A DNA stretch of 64,000 nucleotides, from the NCBI GenBank assembly GCA_910586995.1, contig CAJUKZ010000002.1, positions 124,001-188,000 of the forward strand, in the 5' to 3' direction. This DNA is from an uncultured Muribaculaceae bacterium. Its GTDB lineage: Bacteria; Bacteroidota; Bacteroidia; Bacteroidales; Muribaculaceae. Positions 51,289 through 61,079 of this stretch are shown here, one piece after another. Each line of letters starts with the position of its first letter. Position 1 is the stretch's first letter. Made by a program: the position numbers and the translations under genes. The notes beneath the pieces are model-generated. The model was given only the letters and a program-made list of their open reading frames with translations. It ran no database searches and was not told the DNA's origin.

Positions 51289-52140
51289 CTATTTTATTTT
51301 CTCAATCTTGCAGTCGGCAGGTTGTTTGATATTCTTGTCTATTATAATTTTGCCATATCCAAGTGCCTTGATTACTCCCGAACGCGGGTTCTGCACACTC
51401 GTGATCACACTGTTGACAGTGGCCTTTAGCGTAGAGTCCTCGAATGCCCTGTCGCAATCGGCATCCATCGTGCAGTTCTCAAGCACCAGATCCGAGCAAT
51501 AGCACAGAGGCTGTGTGCCCGATATATGGCAGTTGACCAGACGCAGCTTCTTAGAATGCCATCCAAGATACTCACCATGCAGTTCTGAATCATAGATAGT
51601 CACATTCTCAGTTTCCCAGAAGGCATCTTTGGAATCTATATATGCATTGTATATCTCCACATTGCGGCAATACTGGAAAGAATAATTGCCCTGCTGACGC
51701 CATTTCCTGATCTTGATATTTGAACTGTGCATGAACAGATAATCGGCGTTAGAGACCTCTACATCCGACATCTTGACATTGCGTACATGCCAAAGTGTCT
51801 CCTGTGCATCCGGGATGCGCACATTCTCGATCACAAGACCGTCCATCTCACGGAACATTTTAGGGGCATCAACCTGACAATCGCGCATCGTCATATGGTC
51901 GCTGTACCATATAGCGGCGCGCGCTCCGGCTTCAAACCTACAGTTTTCAACTGTGAAATTGTCGACATGCCACAGCGGATATTTACCCTGGAACGTGCAG
52001 TTGTCCACATCTATATTACGGCAGCACTTCAATGCAGACTCGCCCGGCAGGAATTTAACATTTTCCAGTCTGACTGATGATTCTGCAAACAGCGGACGCT
52101 CTCCGCCGAACTCACAATCCTTGATAACTTTTAATGACAT
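51289..52140 (-). CDS. DUF3737 beta-helix protein
   Basis: A 283-residue protein made of about ten short repeats of roughly 20 residues, for example CRNIDVDNCTFQGKYPLWHVDN, NFTVENCRFEAGARAAIWYSDH, MTMRDCQVDAPKMFREMDG, RNVKMSDVEVSNADYLFMHSS. A conserved Trp/aromatic and Cys at similar places in each repeat suggest a right-handed parallel beta-helix with internal aromatic stacks. There is no signal peptide, so it is cytoplasmic. It matches DUF3737 (start SLKVIKDCEFGGERPLF). Function is unknown. It is the first gene of a DUF3737-MATE-PatB group. Confidence 0.82.
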   Translation of the reverse strand: MSLKVIKDCEFGGERPLFAESSVRLENVKFLPGESALKCCRNIDVDNCTFQGKYPLWHVDNFTVENCRFEAGARAAIWYSDHMTMRDCQVDAPKMFREMDGLVIENVRIPDAQETLWHVRNVKMSDVEVSNADYLFMHSSNIKIRKWRQQGNYSFQYCRNVEIYNAYIDSKDAFWETENVTIYDSELHGEYLGWHSKKLRLVNCHISGTQPLCYCSDLVLENCTMDADCDRAFEDSTLKATVNSVITSVQNPRSGVIKALGYGKIIIDKNIKQPADCKIEKIK

Positions 52141-52210
52141 ATTTTCTTGATATTATTGATTGCTTTATTAATAATGTGATAAACACACAACACCTTGCGG
52201 CTTGAAAAGT

Positions 52211-53515
52211 TTAGGAAATACGGTCCAATGATGCAATAAAGTCCGCTACAATAAATGTGCTGCCTCCCACAAACACGGTGCTACCGTCCGCAGCGTCGCC
52301 TACAGCAGCCTCGACTGCGGATGCGACATCATCGAAACATCGTCCGGAAATACCCTCACGCCCAGCATATCCGGCAAGTTCAGCAGCCGGCATTGCCCGG
52401 CGCACGCTTGCCTGAGTGAAATAATACATGGCATCACGAGGCATCATGGAAAGTATGCCGCTGACATCCTTATCGTTGACAAAGCCGATCACCATTCTAA
52501 GATCAGGAATAGAAGAAAGCGTGTCAGACAGATATTCCCATCCTCCCTTGTTATGGCCAGTATCGCAGATTACATCCACACCCTTCACCTTGCGGCGCAT
52601 CCATCGGCCGGCAAGTCCGGTGAGAGAACATACACCGGCAAATCCACGGGCAACATCGGCTGCCTGTATTCTCCATCCATGATCCACAAGGACTTTCACT
52701 GCGCAGAGTATCGTCGCGGCGTTCTTAGGCTGGCACTCTCCGGTCAGTTCGGAAACGATATCGCCAAAGTTCGTGCCACTGTATATGACACTCCCCTCTC
52801 CTCTGCTCATAGAGGCAAAGCGCGGGCAATCGTCTGCATATGTGATCGGTGCGCCTACACTTGCAGCAGTGTCTGCAAAAATTTTTCTCACTCCCGGAAG
52901 ATCTGCCGATTCACCGATCACAACCGGAACTCCATGCTTTATAATCCCGGCTTTCTCGGCCGCGATCTTCTCCAGAGTGTCGCCCAGAAGTGCCACATGA
53001 TCAAATGAAATATTGGTTATGACACACAGATCCGGCTTGACGACATTAGTGCAGTCAAGCCGACCACCGAGGCCGACCTCAACCACAGCGACATCGACGT
53101 CATGCCTTGCAAAATGGTCGAAAGCCATTGCTGTTGTAAGCTCGAAAAATGATGGCGCTATTCCGTCGCCAGGCATTAACATGCCGTGGTTTTCAACGAA
53201 CTCAACCACCTCCTGCCTGCTTATCATCTCCCCGTTGATGCGTATGCGCTCACGGAAATCGACAAGATGCGGAGATGTGAATAGCCCGGTACGATAACCT
53301 GCGGAATTCAATATCGCAGCTAATGTATGCGCTGTAGAACCCTTGCCGTTAGTCCCGGCCACATGGATGACCCGCAGTTTCTCATGCGGGCATCCGATCG
53401 TGTCGAGCATCTCAAGCATGCGCCCGAGTCCGGGCTTGTATGCTCCCGCACCTATGTTCTGAAACATAGGAAAACTGTTGTATAGAAAATCTATCGTCTG
53501 CTGATAATCGCGCAT
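52211..53515 (-). CDS. folC: Dihydrofolate/folylpolyglutamate synthase
   Basis: A 434-residue ligase that adds glutamate to dihydropteroate and tetrahydrofolates. The N-terminal P-loop is HVAGTNGKGSTAHTLAAILNSAGYRTGLFTSPHL, then EVGLGGRLDCTNVV, ISFDHVALLGDTLEKIAAEKAGIIKHG and the C-terminal DTGHNKGGWEYLSD. The ATG at 53515 is used; an upstream in-frame start would overlap the transporter gene. It lies 5 bases after the chromate transporter stop, in one transcript with it. Confidence 0.94.
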   Translation of the reverse strand: MRDYQQTIDFLYNSFPMFQNIGAGAYKPGLGRMLEMLDTIGCPHEKLRVIHVAGTNGKGSTAHTLAAILNSAGYRTGLFTSPHLVDFRERIRINGEMISRQEVVEFVENHGMLMPGDGIAPSFFELTTAMAFDHFARHDVDVAVVEVGLGGRLDCTNVVKPDLCVITNISFDHVALLGDTLEKIAAEKAGIIKHGVPVVIGESADLPGVRKIFADTAASVGAPITYADDCPRFASMSRGEGSVIYSGTNFGDIVSELTGECQPKNAATILCAVKVLVDHGWRIQAADVARGFAGVCSLTGLAGRWMRRKVKGVDVICDTGHNKGGWEYLSDTLSSIPDLRMVIGFVNDKDVSGILSMMPRDAMYYFTQASVRRAMPAAELAGYAGREGISGRCFDDVASAVEAAVGDAADGSTVFVGGSTFIVADFIASLDRIS

Positions 53516-53520
53516 AAATC

Positions 53521-54090
53521 TCAAAATATTATAAGGCCGATAACCCCGGCTGCACAAATTACAAGAATAGGATGTATCTTGATGAAATATACGGCCACGA
53601 ACGCCGCCACACAGATAGCGATACTTGCAGTGAGCTGATATGGCGAAGTGCCGAAATTAGCACTGTTCATCAGAAGCAACGCAGCAGAGGCAATCAACCC
53701 CACTACCACAGGACGCAGACCGGTGAATATACCCTTGACCACTGCAGATTCTTTGTGTCGCGAAATCAGATGCGCCGCCTTTATGACGAGCAGATATGAC
53801 GGAATCACAACTGCCAGTGTGCATACCAGTGATCCGATTATACCCCAAAGCGGCGAAGCGAACATCGGCGACGAATGCATAGGTGCTACATAGCCGATGT
53901 ATGTGGCGGAATTGATACCTATAGGACCCGGCGTCATCTGCGACACTGCCACTATATCGGTGAACATCTGTTCGGTAATCCAACCGCTGCCTACAATCTC
54001 GTTTTCTATCAGGGCAAGCATAGCGTATCCTCCGCCAAAGCCGAACAGGCCAATCTTCAGATAGCTCCATATAAGCCGCAGGAATATCAT
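53521..54090 (-). CDS. Chromate transporter subunit (CHR domain)
   Basis: A 189-residue membrane protein of the short-chain chromate ion transporter family. It begins SYLKIGLFGFGGGYAMLALIENEIVG, followed by TDIVAVSQMTPGPIGINSATYIGY, the signature of a CHR domain. Six or so hydrophobic segments are visible. Its start overlaps the stop of a second CHR gene, so the two form a split pair that would make a heterodimer. Whether chromate or sulfate is the real substrate cannot be told. Confidence 0.9.
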   Translation of the reverse strand: MIFLRLIWSYLKIGLFGFGGGYAMLALIENEIVGSGWITEQMFTDIVAVSQMTPGPIGINSATYIGYVAPMHSSPMFASPLWGIIGSLVCTLAVVIPSYLLVIKAAHLISRHKESAVVKGIFTGLRPVVVGLIASAALLLMNSANFGTSPYQLTASIAICVAAFVAVYFIKIHPILVICAAGVIGLIIF

Positions 54091-54674
54091 AGCTCACCTC
54101 CTTTCCGGTCTCCGGCAGCTTTCTGCGCACGACTGAATACATACCATCCGCCCAAAGCTCCTGCCACAATATATATGATAGGGTTGGAGACCACCGGTAG
54201 TTTGGACCATATCAGCAATGCCACAGCCACAGGTATAAGCGCAGTGCGGATATTCAACTTTGCTGCTTTCGCCGCTGAAATCACAGGCGCTACGATCAGA
54301 GCTACCACTGCAGGACGTATGCCCATGAATATCCTGGACACCACCGGGTTATTCTTGATAATATCTGGCGTAAGAAATATGGCTATCGCCAGAATTATAA
54401 GGAACGAAGGGAGAATCGTGCCCAACGACGCACACACACTGCCCTTGCGTCCATAGAGCCTGTCGCCGACCACTGCAGATATGTTCACTGCCAGAATGCC
54501 GGGGAGTGATTGCGCCACAGCGAGCAAGTCTAGGAACTCCTCGCGCTCCAGCCAGCCATGCTTGTCCACGATCTCCTTTTCTATTATGGAAATCATAGCC
54601 CAGCCTCCTCCGAATGTGAACGCACCGATTTTAAAAAAAGTAATGAATAACTGTACGAGCAGACTTTTCATCAT
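54087..54674 (-). CDS. Chromate transporter subunit (CHR domain)
   Basis: A 195-residue protein with one CHR domain: FITFFKIGAFTFGGGWAMISIIEKEIVDKHGWLEREEFLDLLAVAQSLPGILAVNISAVVGDRLYG. The motif PGILAVN stands where the partner has PGPIGIN. It overlaps the next CHR gene by 4 bases and the upstream repeat-protein gene by 4 bases. Overlaps on both sides mean tight translational coupling. Confidence 0.9.
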   Translation of the reverse strand: MMKSLLVQLFITFFKIGAFTFGGGWAMISIIEKEIVDKHGWLEREEFLDLLAVAQSLPGILAVNISAVVGDRLYGRKGSVCASLGTILPSFLIILAIAIFLTPDIIKNNPVVSRIFMGIRPAVVALIVAPVISAAKAAKLNIRTALIPVAVALLIWSKLPVVSNPIIYIVAGALGGWYVFSRAQKAAGDRKGGEL

Positions 54675-56065
54675 TTGTCTTCAGTACTGTATTTATTTAT
54701 TATATCACGCATGAACATGGTCATGGCCTGAAATCTTAATTCCATTGACGGATTGTCGCCCGCACCGTTGCGGTCAAAACTATCGCACCAAGCGCGTGCA
54801 TACGACACCGCATTTCCAAACTCACCTAACACTACGAGCGACTTCACGAACAGCATGGACATACTGTGAGTGAAATTAGACCTCATGGATGGATACTTGT
54901 CGTGCGTCTGCACAAGATCGCACAACTCTCGATAGCGTGCGGCATTATAGAGCATCTGCAGCAGTATATCCCAACCGGTTGTAAGTTCCGTAGCTGAAGC
55001 GGCTCTCAGCATGACATCCGCACCGGCCGAGGGATTCGAGTCACCTACAAACTCAGCAAGTTTCACCCAGTCCTCCTCAGTATGCTCTCCTGCGGCAGCA
55101 TAAGCTTCTAACGCAGCAGGTATTTTTTCTGGGCGGAGGGTCATATACGTCCCTGCAACCCACTCATCTCCGGGACGAATGAGCATCACACTGTCGAGCA
55201 GCAAGGCCAACTTCTCTGTCTCACCACATGCCAGATAGCATAGAGCAAGGGGCTGATATACATCGTCGCGCGCGGAATCTTTGGAAAGAATAGGTTCAAG
55301 CAGCGATATAGCCTCCTTCATTTTTTCCTTTCCACCTGTGCGGTACATAATCTCGGCTTTCACGACAGCGGCTACATCGTCGGCCGGATCGATGGCCAAA
55401 GCATAGTCCACAGCACCAAGCGCCTGCTCCATATTGTCGTTCTCCATATATGTCTGGGCCAGCAGACGCCAGAACTCTCCGTTGAACGGCTCAAGCATAG
55501 TGAGTTCCTCAAGTACACGTATGCATATATCATATCGCTTGATATTCTCAAACACTATGTCGTACTCATAAAGAAGCGTCTGAGGATAAGGAGTCTTGCT
55601 TTTCAGCAATTCGAGATTGTCGGCAAGCCAGTCGTGCATCTCAAGAGCAGCAGCGGCATCGACAAGCTGGATCAACTCCTCATCCTCAAGTTCGGATACA
55701 TCGGCGATCAACTTGTCAAGACTCTCACGTATCTGCTCCTTGGTCTGCCCCACAGACAGAAGCCTGAGAACGGATGTTATGAATGTGACCTGCTCGGGAT
55801 GATCTACAAGAAACTGATCGCGCATCGTATCGCTATAACTATGGTAGAATATAGCCCTGCGATCGGCCATGTGCTTGCTCTCAGGAAAATATCTGGCAGC
55901 ATACAGAAGCGCCTCCACACGTATATACTCATCATTGAAATCGCCGGCTGTATCGAATATATCTATAATATCGTCCTCATCGAAATATTCTCCGCCGCCG
56001 TTGGAAAGCGATTCCTTGAACCTACGGTAGATGGCTTCATTCTCATTCTCGTTGTACTGCTCCAT
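54671..56065 (-). CDS. TPR-like repeat protein
   Basis: A 464-residue cytoplasmic protein with no signal peptide. Its middle (about 190-300) has TPR-like units: MLEPFNGEFWRLLAQTYMENDNMEQALGAVDYALAIDPADDVAAVVKAEIMYRTGGKEKMKEAISLL. The start is acidic (EYFDEDDIIDIFDTAGDFNDEYIRVEALLYAARYFPESKHMADRRAI). It is the first gene of a group that continues with both CHR transporter genes and folC, joined by 4-base overlaps. A scaffold role is inferred; the partner is unknown. Confidence 0.75.
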   Translation of the reverse strand: MEQYNENENEAIYRRFKESLSNGGGEYFDEDDIIDIFDTAGDFNDEYIRVEALLYAARYFPESKHMADRRAIFYHSYSDTMRDQFLVDHPEQVTFITSVLRLLSVGQTKEQIRESLDKLIADVSELEDEELIQLVDAAAALEMHDWLADNLELLKSKTPYPQTLLYEYDIVFENIKRYDICIRVLEELTMLEPFNGEFWRLLAQTYMENDNMEQALGAVDYALAIDPADDVAAVVKAEIMYRTGGKEKMKEAISLLEPILSKDSARDDVYQPLALCYLACGETEKLALLLDSVMLIRPGDEWVAGTYMTLRPEKIPAALEAYAAAGEHTEEDWVKLAEFVGDSNPSAGADVMLRAASATELTTGWDILLQMLYNAARYRELCDLVQTHDKYPSMRSNFTHSMSMLFVKSLVVLGEFGNAVSYARAWCDSFDRNGAGDNPSMELRFQAMTMFMRDIINKYSTEDK

Positions 56066-56089
56066 CGGCTATATCAAAAATGACATTCA

Positions 56090-56124
56090 GGGACGCGACA
56101 TCATCCGCCGGTGTGTCGCGTCCC
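56090..56124 (-). terminator. Hairpin after glnS
   Basis: GGGACGCGACA (56090-56100) pairs perfectly with TGTCGCGTCCC (56114-56124) over 11 bp, between glnS and the TPR-like gene. On the minus strand no long T run follows at once (a run of five T lies about 11 bases later), so efficiency is uncertain. Confidence 0.5.
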
Positions 56125-56153
56125 TTGAATATATGGGGTTTATATGTTACAGA

Positions 56154-57857
56154 TTATTTCTTCTGCTCTTTCTCCCAACTGTCTTTCAGCGCAATCGTGC
56201 GGTTGAAGATAAGATGTTCGGGAGTGGAATCATAGTCGGGAGTGAAGTAGCCAATGCGCTGGAACTGGAACTTCTTTCCTTTCGAGGCATTCTCGGCAAT
56301 AAAAGGTTCTACTTTTACACCCTCGACTACCTTCAGCGAATCGGGATTAAGCATCTCGCGGAAGTCCCGGTCGGTCTCGGCAGCAGGATTCTCGACATTG
56401 AACAGACGGTCGTAGAGGCGTACTGTAGCATCCACCGCATGCTCTGCCGATACCCAATGGAGTGTACCTTTGACCTTGCGCGATGCTCCCGGCATACCGC
56501 TGCGGCTATCAGGATCGTAGCTGCATCTGAGTTCCGTAATATTGCCTTCGGCATCTTTCACCACTTCGTCGCACTTTATGATATAAGCACCTTTGAGACG
56601 AACTTCCGCACCAGGTGCGAGACGGAAAAATTTCTTGGGAGGATTCTCCATGAAGTCGTCGCGCTCGATAAATATCTCGCGGGAGAATGGCATCTGATGT
56701 GTGCCGCTCTCAGGTTCTTCAGGATTGTTATCCATTTCTACTGTCTCTACCTGCCCCTCCGGATAGTTGGTTATGACTACCTTTACAGGATTGATGACAG
56801 CCATAGCTCGTGTGGCATGAGCGTTCAGATCCTCACGCACCGCATATTCGAGCAACGACACGCTATTGAGTGCTTCATATTTCGTATAACCGATGCGCTC
56901 AATGAAGTTACGGATTGCAGCAGGTGTGAATCCACGGCGGCGCATTCCGGATATGGTAGGCATGCGGGGATCATCCCAACCGGCTACAAGTCCCTCTTTC
57001 ACAAGCTGGAGCAACTTGCGCTTGCTCATCACAGTATATGTGAGGTTCAACCGGTTGAACTCAATCTGACGCGGGCAATATGTGTCGTCGGCAAGCTCAC
57101 GTACAAAATAATCATAGAGCGGACGATGTGGCACAAACTCCAGTGTGCAGATCGAATGTGTTACACCCTCGAAATAATCGCTCTGACCATGCGCGAAATC
57201 ATACATTGGATAGACCTTCCAGGTTGTACCCGTGCGGTGGTGCGGATGCTTGATGATTCGATACATGATCGGATCACGGAAATGCATATTTGAATTCGCC
57301 ATGTCGATCTTCGCACGCAGAACCCTTGAGCCTTCTTCAAATTCTCCGGCGTTCATACGCTGGAACAGGTCCAGGTTTTCCTCCACACTGCGGTCACGGA
57401 AAGGGCTGTTGACACCCGGAGTGGTCGGAGTGCCTTTCTGGGCGGCAATCTGTTCCGATGTCTGATCGTCAACGTATGCTTTTCCTTCCTTGATAAGACG
57501 TATAGCCAGATCGTACAACTGGGGGAAATAGTCGCTGGCATAGTACTCGCGGTCGCCCCAGTCAAAACCGAGCCAATGTATATCTTCCCGTATTGCATCC
57601 ACATACTCCACGTCTTCTTTCACCGGGTTGGTGTCGTCGAAACGCAGATTGCATGTGCCGCCAAACTTCTCGGCCACACCGAAGTCCATGCATATGGCCT
57701 TGGCATGCCCTATGTGCAGATATCCGTTAGGTTCCGGAGGGAAACGTGTATTCAGGCGTCCGCCATTCTTACCATCTTTCAGGTCGTCGGCCACTATCTG
57801 CTCAACAAAGTTGAGTCCTTTCTTCTCTGTATTGTCTTGTTCGTTTATTTCTACCAT
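56154..57857 (-). CDS. glnS: Glutamine--tRNA ligase
   Basis: A 567-residue class I synthetase. The catalytic start is TRFPPEPNGYLHIGHAKAICMDFGVA (HIGH) and the KMSKS loop is VMSKRKL. The C-terminal anticodon-binding beta-barrels are present (PPKKFFRLAPGAEVRLKGAYIIKCDEVVKD, GTLHWVSAEHAVDATVRLYDRLF). The ATG at 57857 (MVEINEQDN) is used; an upstream in-frame start would add 30 unrelated residues. A minus-strand TAACTTTG at 57892-57885 lies 28 bases upstream; no matching upstream box was found. Confidence 0.95.
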   Translation of the reverse strand: MVEINEQDNTEKKGLNFVEQIVADDLKDGKNGGRLNTRFPPEPNGYLHIGHAKAICMDFGVAEKFGGTCNLRFDDTNPVKEDVEYVDAIREDIHWLGFDWGDREYYASDYFPQLYDLAIRLIKEGKAYVDDQTSEQIAAQKGTPTTPGVNSPFRDRSVEENLDLFQRMNAGEFEEGSRVLRAKIDMANSNMHFRDPIMYRIIKHPHHRTGTTWKVYPMYDFAHGQSDYFEGVTHSICTLEFVPHRPLYDYFVRELADDTYCPRQIEFNRLNLTYTVMSKRKLLQLVKEGLVAGWDDPRMPTISGMRRRGFTPAAIRNFIERIGYTKYEALNSVSLLEYAVREDLNAHATRAMAVINPVKVVITNYPEGQVETVEMDNNPEEPESGTHQMPFSREIFIERDDFMENPPKKFFRLAPGAEVRLKGAYIIKCDEVVKDAEGNITELRCSYDPDSRSGMPGASRKVKGTLHWVSAEHAVDATVRLYDRLFNVENPAAETDRDFREMLNPDSLKVVEGVKVEPFIAENASKGKKFQFQRIGYFTPDYDSTPEHLIFNRTIALKDSWEKEQKK

Positions 57858-57958
57858 GATAAGACGGGTACAAAATTTTGTCGGCAAAGTTAGCGAATTT
57901 TTTCTTAATTTTGCACTACATTTACTACGATAAGACCAATTATCCACACATTTTTACA

Positions 57959-58957
57959 ATGAGATTCAGTACATTTGCCCTGTCTGCCTTATGCAGCCTC
58001 GCAGCCGGTGCTATGGAACCGTCCGAGTATATACCTGAGATACACGGTACGTTCCGCGGACGCTACGAATATGCCGTCGACAACTCCGAAGGGCGTTTTC
58101 AGGTAAGGGATTTCAGGGCCACACTCAGCGGACGAATAGCAAAACCTATCGGCTATTTCGCCCAGGTCAACGTCTGTGACCGTGGCTCATTCAAGGTACT
58201 CGATGCCTACGGTTGGATAAAACCATCGGCGCAGACACAGATAACCGTAGGCCAGACACGCATGCCATTCTCCGTGGATGCAAGCCGCGCGCCACACCTG
58301 CTCTACTTCGCAAACCGGTCGTTCATCGGACGCGACATAGGCAACTATCGCGGAGTCGGCGCTAAAGCATGCTGGAGTCCGGAATCATATCCGCTCGAGA
58401 TCGAAGCGGGAGCATTCAACACCGCAGCCAAAGAAAACCATAACGTATGGGAACATTCAATGACTTTCAGCGCAACGGCAAAATACAGGCTCAAGAACGT
58501 AACCGCAGAAATCGGATTCGAATCACTATCGCCTGACTCTGTGCGGTTCAATTCAGTCGACTGCTCCGTCACCTGGATATGTGGAAACTGGTTCGTTGAA
58601 GGCGAATACCTGCGCAAGCAGTATACCAACAACGCTTTCTCGACCACCCACGCCTTCAATATTATGGCAAACTACTCCATGCCTGTGAATGCCGGTATCT
58701 TCAACCGCATGTCGTTCCAGGGTCGTTTCGACGGTGCTACCGCTAACAGCAACGGCAAACGCGATGAGAACGGGCTACTCACAGAGACAGATCCGTCGCG
58801 CCGCAGGGCTACGGTTGGTGCAACCGTCTCATACGTTGAGAAAAAAGTGCGTGCCGACGTAAGAATAAACTACGAGAAATACTTCTACCGGCATGGAATC
58901 TCTGCGCCGTCACGCGACTGCGACCGCATAACGGCAGAACTGGTGATACGTTTTTAA
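57959..58957 (+). CDS. Outer-membrane porin, phosphate-selective O/P-like
   Basis: A 332-residue outer-membrane beta-barrel. A signal peptide (MRFSTFALSALCSLAAGA) is followed by alternating strands: HGTFRGRYEYAVDNSEGRFQVRDFRATLSGRIAKPIGYFAQVNVCD, ITVGQTRMPFSVDASRAPHLLYFANRSFIGRDIGNYRGVGAKACW, and a final ITAELVIRF ending in Phe. This fits the porin O/P-type of Bacteroidetes. The substrate is unknown. It is divergent from glnS, with a TAATTTTG at 57906-57913 as possible -10-like box. Confidence 0.8.
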   Translation: MRFSTFALSALCSLAAGAMEPSEYIPEIHGTFRGRYEYAVDNSEGRFQVRDFRATLSGRIAKPIGYFAQVNVCDRGSFKVLDAYGWIKPSAQTQITVGQTRMPFSVDASRAPHLLYFANRSFIGRDIGNYRGVGAKACWSPESYPLEIEAGAFNTAAKENHNVWEHSMTFSATAKYRLKNVTAEIGFESLSPDSVRFNSVDCSVTWICGNWFVEGEYLRKQYTNNAFSTTHAFNIMANYSMPVNAGIFNRMSFQGRFDGATANSNGKRDENGLLTETDPSRRRATVGATVSYVEKKVRADVRINYEKYFYRHGISAPSRDCDRITAELVIRF

Positions 58958-59061
58958 CGCATTTTTAAATTTTTATCAAGCAAAATATTCCGTATATACC
59001 GGTTTTTTATTAATTTTGGAATAGAATTTCTTACACGAACTACAGAATTACAGATATATAA

Positions 59062-59775
59062 ATGAAACAAAACGATTTCCGCAACTTCGCCGTCAACCAT
59101 CTTGGCATGAATGGCCTGGCTCTCGACAATTATACCTCGGCCACAAACAAGCAGATCATTACATCGCTCAATGCCCCGGTAGACAGCTACATATCCCCCA
59201 CAATCATAGAGGAGCGACAGTTGAATGTAGCCCAGATGGACGTATTCTCAAGACTGATGATGGACCGCATCATCTTCCTCGGCACAGATGTCAACGATTA
59301 CACAGCAAACGTGATACAGGCACAGCTCCTCTACCTTGATTCCGCAGATCCCGGCAAGGATGTATCCATCTACATAAACTCTCCCGGTGGATCGGTATAT
59401 GCCGGTCTGGGAATATACGACACAATGCAATACATATCGTCCGACGTGGCCACAATATGCACCGGTATAGCCGCATCGATGGCAGCAGTACTGCTCGTTG
59501 CAGGCACGAAGGGTAAGCGCTTCGCTCTCAAACACAGCCGCGTGATGATACATCAGCCGATGGGTGGCGCACAGGGACAGGCTTCCGACATCGAGATCAC
59601 AGCCCGCGAGATCCAGAAGCTGAAAAAAGAATTGTATGAGATCATTTCCGACCACTCCGGCGTGCCGTTCGAAAAAGTGGAGCGCGACAGCGACCGTGAC
59701 TACTGGATGACAGCAGAGGAAGCGCAGCAATATGGAATGATAGATCAGGTGCTCATTAGAAACAAGCGCAGCTAA
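59062..59775 (+). CDS. clpP: ATP-dependent Clp protease proteolytic subunit
   Basis: A 237-residue serine protease that forms the double-ring chamber of ClpXP. The oxyanion and catalytic Ser lie in ATICTGIAASMAAVLLVAG, the His in HSRVMIHQPMGGAQGQASDIEI, and the Asp in the segment ERDSDRDYWMTAEEAQQYGMID. It is about 30 residues longer at the N-terminus than E. coli ClpP. A TAATTTTG at 59011-59018 may be part of its promoter. clpX follows 9 bases later. Confidence 0.96.
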   Translation: MKQNDFRNFAVNHLGMNGLALDNYTSATNKQIITSLNAPVDSYISPTIIEERQLNVAQMDVFSRLMMDRIIFLGTDVNDYTANVIQAQLLYLDSADPGKDVSIYINSPGGSVYAGLGIYDTMQYISSDVATICTGIAASMAAVLLVAGTKGKRFALKHSRVMIHQPMGGAQGQASDIEITAREIQKLKKELYEIISDHSGVPFEKVERDSDRDYWMTAEEAQQYGMIDQVLIRNKRS

Positions 59776-59784
59776 TCAAGCATC

Positions 59785-61056
59785 ATGGCAGCAAAGAAAA
59801 AAGAACTTAAATGCTCCTTCTGCGGACGTCCGGCCGAGATGAGCGAGGGTTTGATACCCTCGGCTATCGGCGACACCCACATCTGCGCCGAATGCATCGA
59901 CCAGATACATATGCTGCTAAAGGACATGCGCAATGGCTCAGGCAAATCGTCAAAACCCGGAGATTCCGGCATCAAAAACCTTGACGAAGTGCCGAAACCG
60001 GCAGATATAAAGGCTTTTCTTGATACTTACGTGATCGGTCAGGAGGGCGCAAAGCGTTACTTGTCTGTAGCGGTGTACAACCACTACAAACGCATCGCGC
60101 AGCACGTGACAGAAGACGGGGTGGACGTAGAGAAAAGCAACATTATCCTCGTAGGACCGACAGGCACAGGTAAGACCTTGCTGGCACGCACTATAGCGAG
60201 GATGCTTGATGTGCCGTTTGCCATCGTCGACGCGACTGTACTTACAGAGGCAGGCTATGTGGGCGAAGACGTGGAGAGTCTTCTCGTAAGGCTACTGCAG
60301 GACGCCGACTACGACGTGGCGCGCGCAGAACGCGGCATCGTGTTCATCGACGAGATAGATAAGATAGCCCGTAAGAGCGATAATCCGTCTATCACACGCG
60401 ATGTCTCCGGCGAAGGTGTGCAGCAAGGACTGCTCAAACTTCTCGAAGGCTCGGTGGTGAACGTGCCGCCGCAGGGAGGACGCAAGCATCCCGAACAAAA
60501 GATGATCGCGGTAGATACAAAAAATATCCTGTTCATCTGCGGAGGAGCATTCGACGGCATAGAGCAAAAAATAGCCCACCGTCTCAACACTCATGTCGTA
60601 GGTTATGCAGCCGACGGCGGACGCAAGCGCATCGACAGGGATTCATACCTGAGCTTCGTAGCCCCGCAGGACCTTAAAAGCTTCGGTCTGATCCCTGAGA
60701 TTATAGGCCGCCTGCCTGTGCTGACTCACCTTGAACCACTCGATCGCGATGCTTTGCGGAGAGTACTCACTGAGCCTAAGAACGCCATCACACGACAGTA
60801 TAAAAAACTGATGCAGATGGATGGCGTGGAGCTAAACTTCACAGACGACGCTCTGGACCTTATAGTAGATAAGGCTATAGAATACAAACTTGGCGCACGC
60901 GGACTCCGCTCCATTGTGGAGACCATAATGATGGACGCCATGTTTGAACTGCCGTCGCAGAATGTCAAGTCTTTCGATGTCACAGCCGAATATGCGCTCA
61001 ACCAACTCGTGAAAGCGAACTTTGAAGCGCGAGCTGAAGCCGGCGGCAACGAATGA
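59785..61056 (+). CDS. clpX: ATP-dependent Clp protease ATPase subunit ClpX
   Basis: A 423-residue AAA+ unfoldase. The zinc-binding N-domain is LKCSFCGRPAEMSEGLIPSAIGDTHICAECIDQIHML (four Cys), Walker A is GPTGTGKTLLARTIA, Walker B VFIDEIDKIA, and the IGF-type loop for ClpP docking is not clearly placed. The sensor-2 region LGARGLRSIVETIMMDAMFELPS is present. It lies directly after clpP, the usual arrangement. Confidence 0.97.
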   Translation: MAAKKKELKCSFCGRPAEMSEGLIPSAIGDTHICAECIDQIHMLLKDMRNGSGKSSKPGDSGIKNLDEVPKPADIKAFLDTYVIGQEGAKRYLSVAVYNHYKRIAQHVTEDGVDVEKSNIILVGPTGTGKTLLARTIARMLDVPFAIVDATVLTEAGYVGEDVESLLVRLLQDADYDVARAERGIVFIDEIDKIARKSDNPSITRDVSGEGVQQGLLKLLEGSVVNVPPQGGRKHPEQKMIAVDTKNILFICGGAFDGIEQKIAHRLNTHVVGYAADGGRKRIDRDSYLSFVAPQDLKSFGLIPEIIGRLPVLTHLEPLDRDALRRVLTEPKNAITRQYKKLMQMDGVELNFTDDALDLIVDKAIEYKLGARGLRSIVETIMMDAMFELPSQNVKSFDVTAEYALNQLVKANFEARAEAGGNE

Positions 61057-61079
61057 CATAATCAAAGCACAACCTCCCT

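Noticed and set aside
56031..57293. 420-codon frame on the plus strand opposite glnS
   Set aside because: Long antisense frames arise from biased codon use in the real gene. glnS is complete and conserved on the other strand, and this frame shows no family motif.
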